A stretch of 35,194 bases of DNA from Lentisphaerota bacterium (GTDB lineage: Bacteria; Verrucomicrobiota; Kiritimatiellia; CAIQIC01; Lenti-01). Below are positions 35,108-35,194 of the stretch, piece by piece (the first letter of the stretch is position 1; every line of letters begins with the position of its first letter). The stretch is from NCBI GenBank assembly GCA_012511885.1, contig JAAZFE010000037.1:1-35194 (forward strand). The letters are read 5' to 3'. The notes under the pieces are model-generated. The model was given only the letters and a program-made list of their open reading frames with translations, did not search any database and was not told where the DNA came from. The translations under genes and the position numbers were made by a program.

Positions 35108-35123
35108 CAAAACTGGAATTTTT
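35075..35123. repeat. 25-bp tandem repeat, two units
   Basis: GTAGTT-NN-CAAAACTGGAATTTTT starts at 35075 and again at 35100 (period 25), with differences only in the two bases before CAAAACTGG. The first unit overlaps the end of the small membrane-protein frame. After it, 35124-35194 holds no recognisable feature. Confidence 0.75.
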
Positions 35124-35194
35124 CATGTTGGTCGGTTGGAGAACAAGACGACGGGCAAACAGGAAGGGTCGGGCATCTGCTTGAGAATGGATTC

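Overview
The window is a chromosomal segment from a GC-rich Gram-negative-type bacterium. A LpxL/HtrB-type acyltransferase, phosphatidylserine decarboxylase, a MGDG-synthase-like GT28, NfnAB and an SGNH-TPR envelope protein together suggest the PVC group (Verrucomicrobiota, Kiritimatiellota or Lentisphaerota). That placement is an inference from gene content; no rRNA or unambiguous marker phylogeny is available here.

Layout. (1) 1-8548 is a compact lipid operon on the + strand: psd, pssA, coaD, yceD (DUF177), rpmF, plsX, fabH, fabD, fabG, acpP, fabF. It covers phospholipid head groups, CoA supply and the whole fatty-acid initiation/elongation core, with many ATGA overlaps. (2) 8671-14230 holds a tRNA-Phe with its own promoter, then nfnA-nfnB, two GT4 glycosyltransferases and a membrane protein, again with stop/start overlaps. 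(3) 14259-18631 is on the - strand: an 804-aa membrane-anchored SGNH/TPR protein, a HAD phosphatase and a BtuF-like lipoprotein. (4) 18683-21985 (+) is DUF1015, a GT28 glycosyltransferase and a LpxL-like acyltransferase; 21993-23973 (-) is an M24 peptidase and an alpha/beta hydrolase. (5) 24064-29702 carries dnaA, an intergenic region with DnaA boxes and an AT-rich stretch, dnaN, a - strand tRNA-Gln and a GAF-containing PtsP; a YdjM-like membrane protein and a nitroreductase follow. (6) 30831 to the end is accessory DNA: palindromic repeats, a broken helix-turn-helix gene, hsdM followed directly by a Fic gene, a pair of operator-like palindromes, the 5' fragment of a second hsdM, and a small membrane protein.

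The most notable unlisted structure is a roughly 217-bp miniature transposable element present three times in the same orientation (1-216, 16713-16972, 30831-31047). It has about 13-bp terminal inverted repeats, copy-specific 4-bp target duplications (GTAA; ATAG) and two internal hairpins that show compensatory base changes between copies. The second point of interest is the hsdM-fic island with its twin palindromes and decayed neighbours. The G/C strand bias also changes sign across the window in the direction opposite to that expected for an origin, which sits awkwardly with the dnaA-dnaN region being the active oriC.
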